Assembly (NCBI GenBank): GCA_029250885.1
Contig: JAQXEK010000033.1
Coordinates: 41,827-105,826 of the forward strand
Source of the DNA: Planctomycetota bacterium
GTDB taxonomy: Bacteria > Planctomycetota > UBA1135 > GCA-002686595
Length of the DNA stretch: 64,000 nucleotides
Reading direction: 5' to 3'
Positions 61,514-64,000 of the stretch are shown here, one piece after another. The position numbers and the translations under genes are program-made. The notes below the pieces were generated by a model, which was not told the origin of the DNA, did no database searches, and saw only the letters and a list, made by a program, of their open reading frames with translations. The first letter of the stretch is position 1. Every line of letters starts with the position of its first letter.

Positions 61514-61813
61514 ATCCGAACTAGGCATGCCTGCTAATTGCTCAAGTCTCCTATCGGAGAGTTTTCCAGCAATGAAACCCTGGAGGCGAGCGAGCAAGTA
61601 CGCAGCTGGGAATCCATACCAGAGGGCTTTGTTCCCGGACACGAAGCCGATAACGCTCGCTGCGGTACCAGCCCCAAACAGGAATCCCGAGAGGAATATC
61701 TGATTCAGCTCGTGCCTGGGTACGACTGTCCAGCTTGCCCTTAGATCCGGGTGAAGTAGGTCTTGGGGATCAGGCTCAGTGGCTGATTCTCGGCTAGATG
61801 GATCGATGCTCAT
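61508..61813 (-). CDS. Cassette-encoded small membrane protein
   Basis: ATG 61813 gives 101 residues; an earlier frame start at 61840 reads into attC site 5 and is rejected. The N-terminal 40 residues are polar (Ser/Asp/Pro-rich); then hydrophobic stretches 'IFLSGFLFGAGTAASVIGFV' and 'ALWYGFPAAYLLARLQGFI' follow. The end 'KLSDRRLEQLAGMPSSDA' is helical and polar. No family recognised. Confidence 0.6.
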   Translation of the reverse strand: MSIDPSSRESATEPDPQDLLHPDLRASWTVVPRHELNQIFLSGFLFGAGTAASVIGFVSGNKALWYGFPAAYLLARLQGFIAGKLSDRRLEQLAGMPSSDA

Positions 61814-61818
61814 GGTAT

Positions 61819-61885
61819 GCCTAATGGTTGGGGCGATCACCGGCGGTGAGCGAAGCCGCCGTCCGGGCGCATCGCCTGGTTAGAT
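61819..61885 (-). other. attC site 5
   Basis: Ends are GCCTAAT (61819-61825) and GTTAGAT (61879-61885), with the inner palindrome GGCGGTGAGCGAAGCCGCC and the shared GGTTGGGGCGATCA box. Confidence 0.8.
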
Positions 61886-61893
61886 GCTGAAGC

Positions 61894-62067
61894 CTACCCC
61901 CTCTTCAACACCCAAACAAGACCACCTAGAGATGCTACGACACAAGCTCCATAAATGGAACGCCACAAGATCTGCTGCTCACTCTCGAGAGGCTCGAAAG
62001 TAGAGAGGAATCCAAAAGCACAAAAAGCGAGTATGCCCAGGAGCAGGATGGATAGAACGACTTTCAT
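61894..62067 (-). CDS. Cassette-encoded 57-residue membrane protein
   Basis: This short gene starts at ATG 62067 and ends with TAG at 61894-61896. The product begins 'MKVVLSILLLGILAFCAFGF', then 'LSTFEPLESEQQILW', and a second hydrophobic stretch 'GACVVASLGGLVWVLKRG' at the end. It fills the cassette between attC sites 5 and 6, with both ends 8-14 bases from the sites. That fit is the main support for its reality. Confidence 0.55.
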   Translation of the reverse strand: MKVVLSILLLGILAFCAFGFLSTFEPLESEQQILWRSIYGACVVASLGGLVWVLKRG

Positions 62068-62080
62068 ATTCAGTATGTCT

Positions 62081-62143
62081 GGTTAGCGGTTGGGGTGATC
62101 AGCGGTCGGGCGTTGCCCTATCCGTTGTATTGCCTTGTTAGGC
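62081..62143 (-). other. attC site 6
   Basis: The right core GTTAGGC (62137-62143) is intact and holds the stop of the next gene (62138-62140). The left core is altered (GGTTAGC at 62081-62087), but the adjoining GGTTGGGGTGATCA box is shared with sites 5 and 8. Confidence 0.7.
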
Positions 62144-62488
62144 CGCCTGCTCATCTGGCGTGCCTCGACGGAGCTTCCCGATCATTGCTCCAATCAACAG
62201 AGACGCAATAAAGAGCACAATGGGACCGAGAAGGAGAACGCCCACAAAGACGGGCACGTTGAGTGCGGGCATGACGGCTGCAGGTAGCAAGATGCCGGAG
62301 GAAGTGAGCGCCGCTCGAGCGAACAACTGAGACCTGGTCAGCAGGTTTCGTCGCCACGACAGGAGACCCACGCAAGCCACGATGAGTGAGACGGCGAAGA
62401 AGTTGAGCGTGGCGTCCCCGCTGCCAGCGAAGGCCAGCATTATCAGAGCTACACAGCCTGCGGGGATAAACAGATATAAGGGCAGCAA
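62138..62488 (-). CDS. Cassette-encoded polytopic membrane protein
   Basis: The frame is open to 62584, but its first ~26 codons are the translated attC site 7, so I place the start at TTG 62488 (116 residues); ATG 62440 is another option. About four hydrophobic helices follow: 'YLFIPAGCVALIMLAFAGSG', 'LNFFAVSLIVACVGLLSW', 'GILLPAAVMPALNV' and 'FVGVLLLGPIVLFIASLLIG'. The end 'KLRRGTPDEQAA' is polar. No family recognised. Confidence 0.55.
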   Translation of the reverse strand: MLPLYLFIPAGCVALIMLAFAGSGDATLNFFAVSLIVACVGLLSWRRNLLTRSQLFARAALTSSGILLPAAVMPALNVPVFVGVLLLGPIVLFIASLLIGAMIGKLRRGTPDEQAA

Positions 62489-62504
62489 ATCGGGCTCCTG
62501 GACT

Positions 62505-62567
62505 GTCTGAAGTCTGTCACGATCAGCTGCGAGGCGAAGCCTCGCTAGCTGCATTGTGTAGTTAGGC
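62505..62567 (-). other. attC-like site 7 (degenerate left core)
   Basis: The right core is GTTAGGC (62561-62567); the left core is degraded (GTCTGAA at 62505-62511). The inner palindrome GCGAGGCGAAGCCTCGC is perfect. Confidence 0.65.
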
Positions 62568-62603
62568 GGCAGACACATCCTCATGTGTCACCAAACCCTG
62601 CCA

Positions 62604-63146
62604 TCACCGGGTAACGCGCGCAGCGAAGGGCACAGCAAGATCCGCGAAGCGGATCGACCTCGAGTCATCCCCTGCGGGGGTGATGAAGACCTCGACATCC
62701 AAGGTCTCTCCAACGCGTGGTGCCTCGTAGAAGCAGTCCAACACAACGATACGACCATCGATGCCTTCATCGGCGATCTCACTCAGGCTGCCCACGCTGC
62801 CGCCTACCGGCACCGGTAGCGCACCGTTGATCCGTATCTCATATGGACCGCCGGAGTCGACTAGCCCGCCACTATTCCAGGGCTTGCCTTCAACTTGGAT
62901 GTCAAGCTCAAGAACAAACGCAACTCCTGGCCCGGAACTCGAGCCTGCGGGCGCATCCCTCAGCCCCTGCATGAAGCCTGGGGTACGCGGCAGGCATGCA
63001 AACCGCCCCAGTCGGACACCTAGCGGACCGTCCTGCACGTGGAGGTCCGGGCGCCAATCGAACAGATGCTCAACGGACGATGGCGCTGGCCCACAGCCAG
63101 CCAGCGAGAGAAGTGAGAGAAGTGAGAGAGCAATGATGGAGCGCAT
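62604..63146 (-). CDS. Cassette-encoded lipoprotein
   Basis: ATG 63146 starts a strong lipoprotein signal (IIALSLLSLLSLAGC, Cys18) and gives 180 residues. The mature part is beta-rich, with 'GVAFVLELDIQVEGKPW', 'PYEIRINGALPVPVGGS' and 'LDVEVFITPAGDD'. No family recognised. The frame continues upstream to 63194 but that part reads toward attC site 8. It probably sits on a membrane surface. Confidence 0.65.
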   Translation of the reverse strand: MRSIIALSLLSLLSLAGCGPAPSSVEHLFDWRPDLHVQDGPLGVRLGRFACLPRTPGFMQGLRDAPAGSSSGPGVAFVLELDIQVEGKPWNSGGLVDSGGPYEIRINGALPVPVGGSVGSLSEIADEGIDGRIVVLDCFYEAPRVGETLDVEVFITPAGDDSRSIRFADLAVPFAARVTR

Positions 63147-63188
63147 GGAGCAGACTTTAGGGGAGCACGTTAGACGGCCAACGGGTCT

Positions 63189-63255
63189 GGCCAACGGTTG
63201 GGATGATCAACGCCGGTGAGCGAAGCGAACCGACCGTTGCATCGCCGGATTGGAC
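63189..63255 (-). other. attC-like site 8 (degenerate)
   Basis: Left GGCCAAC (63189-63195), the shared GGTTGGGATGATCA box, and a right end ATTGGAC (63249-63255) that has lost the G of GTT. A further GTTAGAC core occurs at 63169-63175, perhaps a relic of an inserted short cassette. Confidence 0.6.
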
Positions 63256-63261
63256 ACCAAG

Positions 63262-63614
63262 TTATAGCAGCTGAATAGGGCCGTAGAGTCGGTGGGACGC
63301 AATCTGCATCGCAATCATGATGGCAGCCCCGGCCAAGACACTGATAATGTGGCCCTCACGCAGGGATGGTGAGCTTCGCCGCGCGCGAATCCCCCCAAAA
63401 ACGAATGCCAAAAAAACGCGGCGTTGAGGGAGGCCAGCAGGGCATATTGCCCATCCGTCATGAAGCGAATCGGGTCCGCATCCGAAGTGGGGAACTTCAA
63501 GGTGCACATTTTCCAAATCGTCCAAAGGTGCACACACAGAAGGTAGATCCACGCGAGCATGACCTCCGGGAGGATCACGAACTCCGTGGATGACTGACCA
63601 GTGGGATTCTTCAT
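63262..63614 (-). pseudogene. Cassette-encoded small membrane protein with a homopolymer frameshift
   Basis: From ATG 63614 the frame reads 'MKNPTGQSSTEFVILPEVML' and 'MTDGQYALLASLNAAFF', then breaks at a run of seven A (63410-63416). Adding one base restores a continuous 117-residue frame ending in 'HIISVLAGAAIMIAMQIASH' and 'GPIQLL' at a TAA next to attC site 8. Without it the chain ends at 63315 in an unlikely tail. This could be a recent mutation, phase variation or a sequencing error. Two or three helices are predicted. Confidence 0.6.
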
Positions 63615-63618
63615 TCGT

Positions 63619-63679
63619 GTATAACAGTTTTGGTGTTCAGCTGCGCGCGAAGCGCGTCCGCTGCAACACCTGGTTAGGC
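63619..63679 (-). other. attC site 9
   Basis: Ends GTATAAC (63619-63625) and GTTAGGC (63673-63679) with the inner palindrome GCGCGCGAAGCGCG. It is the last site seen toward the right edge. Confidence 0.7.
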
Positions 63680-63761
63680 GCGCAGTCCACTTCCAAATGT
63701 AGAAGCACAGCAACATTCACGGCAAGATCGCTCGCAAGCTGCTCTCCTGAGCGCAGCCTGA

Positions 63762-64000
63762 TCAGGCTGCTTCGCTGGCTTCGAAGAGGTGCTGCTGGAA
63801 GCCGACGAAGAGCTCGCGGATGGCGTTTGGGTCACCAAGCTCCGTCACGGCGTCGTGGATGCTGTGGTACTTGAGTTCGATTAGGTACTGGAGCTTCTCG
63901 CTGGCGAGGACGCCGACACCTTCTTGGACATATTGACCGAGGATGAAGTCGAGGAATTCACCGACCTTGTCTGAGTATTGGCTGAAGATCCGTTCTCTGT
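63762..64000 (-). CDS. hsdR: Type I restriction endonuclease HsdR subunit, C-terminal part
   Basis: The last 79 codons of a gene that enters from the right edge and ends with TGA at 63762-63764. The protein reads 'SDKVGEFLDFILGQYVQEG', 'LIELKYHSIHDAV', 'LGDPNAIRELFVGFQQHLF' and 'EASEAA'. This is the EcoEI-type C-terminal helical domain of HsdR, which contacts the methyltransferase core. The motor and nuclease domains and any hsdM/hsdS genes must lie outside the window, so activity cannot be judged. Confidence 0.85.
   Translation of the reverse strand, partial: RERIFSQYSDKVGEFLDFILGQYVQEGVGVLASEKLQYLIELKYHSIHDAVTELGDPNAIRELFVGFQQHLFEASEAA

Larger units (their letters stand above)
60044..63679 (-). 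mobile_element. Integron gene-cassette array (no integrase in window)
   Basis: Eight short genes, all on the minus strand, alternate with nine 52-67-base imperfect palindromes bounded by RYYYAAC at one end and GTTRRRY at the other. Each palindrome lies immediately 3' of a gene stop; in three cases the TAA stop lies inside the core (60090, 61508, 62138). Four palindromes share a 'GGTTGGGRTGATCA'-like inner box, as expected for attC sites of one chromosomal integron. Gene orientation predicts attI and intI to the right, beyond 64000. No integrase gene is seen; an hsdR end borders the array, so an integrase-less cluster (CALIN) is also possible. Confidence 0.8.

Noticed and set aside
62489..62584. 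N-terminal segment 'MRMCLPPNYTMQLARLRL' of a cassette protein
   Set aside because: It is the translation of attC-like site 7 and not a real protein end.

Overview
This window is GC-rich bacterial chromosome with sparse Shine-Dalgarno signals and many secreted or lipidated proteins. The gene content resembles Planctomycetota or a related lineage. It includes formylglycine-less sulfatase-like enzymes, an FG-GAP/UnbV protein, large polytopic glycosyltransferase-like proteins, a HEAT plus von Willebrand A protein, EF-hand and kelch proteins, and a lysine-tailed histone. The phylum is an inference from style; there is no rRNA here to settle it.

Layout. 1-9.2 kb: a partial kelch protein, a possible structured RNA ending in a terminator, a transglutaminase-like lipoprotein, a six-EF-hand protein, a Na+/amino-acid symporter with an unusual N-terminus, and an HEXXH metallopeptidase. 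9.3-17.6 kb: a tightly overlapping five-gene run (two alkaline-phosphatase-fold proteins around two membrane proteins and an O-antigen-ligase/TPR protein), probably for a cell-surface glycan. 17.7-27.2 kb: a PHP-type lipoprotein, a thioredoxin-like protein whose first catalytic cysteine codon is UGA followed by a SECIS-like hairpin (a candidate selenoprotein), an M1 aminopeptidase, an AhpD-like fragment and a second O-antigen-ligase-like protein. 27.2-35.4 kb: FG-GAP/UnbV plus two membrane glycosyltransferase-like proteins, a small Sm-like protein and a NUDIX protein. 35.4-35.8 kb: the RNase P RNA on the minus strand.

35.9-48.5 kb: a vWA protein, an alpha/beta hydrolase, manC-ruvX, a tail-collar remnant, a radical SAM protein with its SPASM-like part at the N-terminus, a hybrid histidine kinase, a giant AsmA-like protein and alr. 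48.6-51 kb: a bacterial histone-fold protein with a lysine-rich tail, and a class V aminotransferase. 51-57 kb (minus): a cell-wall and c-di-AMP operon in the order DNA methyltransferase, folP, cdaA fused to ybbR, glmM, tsaB. 57-59.7 kb: small proteins and a secreted agmatine/peptidyl-arginine deiminase-like enzyme with a disturbed 3' end.

60.0-63.7 kb: a series of eight small genes, all on the minus strand, each followed by an imperfect palindrome with RYYYAAC/GTTRRRY-like ends. I read this as an integron gene-cassette array with about nine attC sites and no integrase inside the window. The window ends in the C-terminal part of a type I restriction HsdR subunit.

The strongest leads for new biology are the UGA-containing thioredoxin-like gene, the tailed histone, the cassette array and the CdaA-YbbR fusion.
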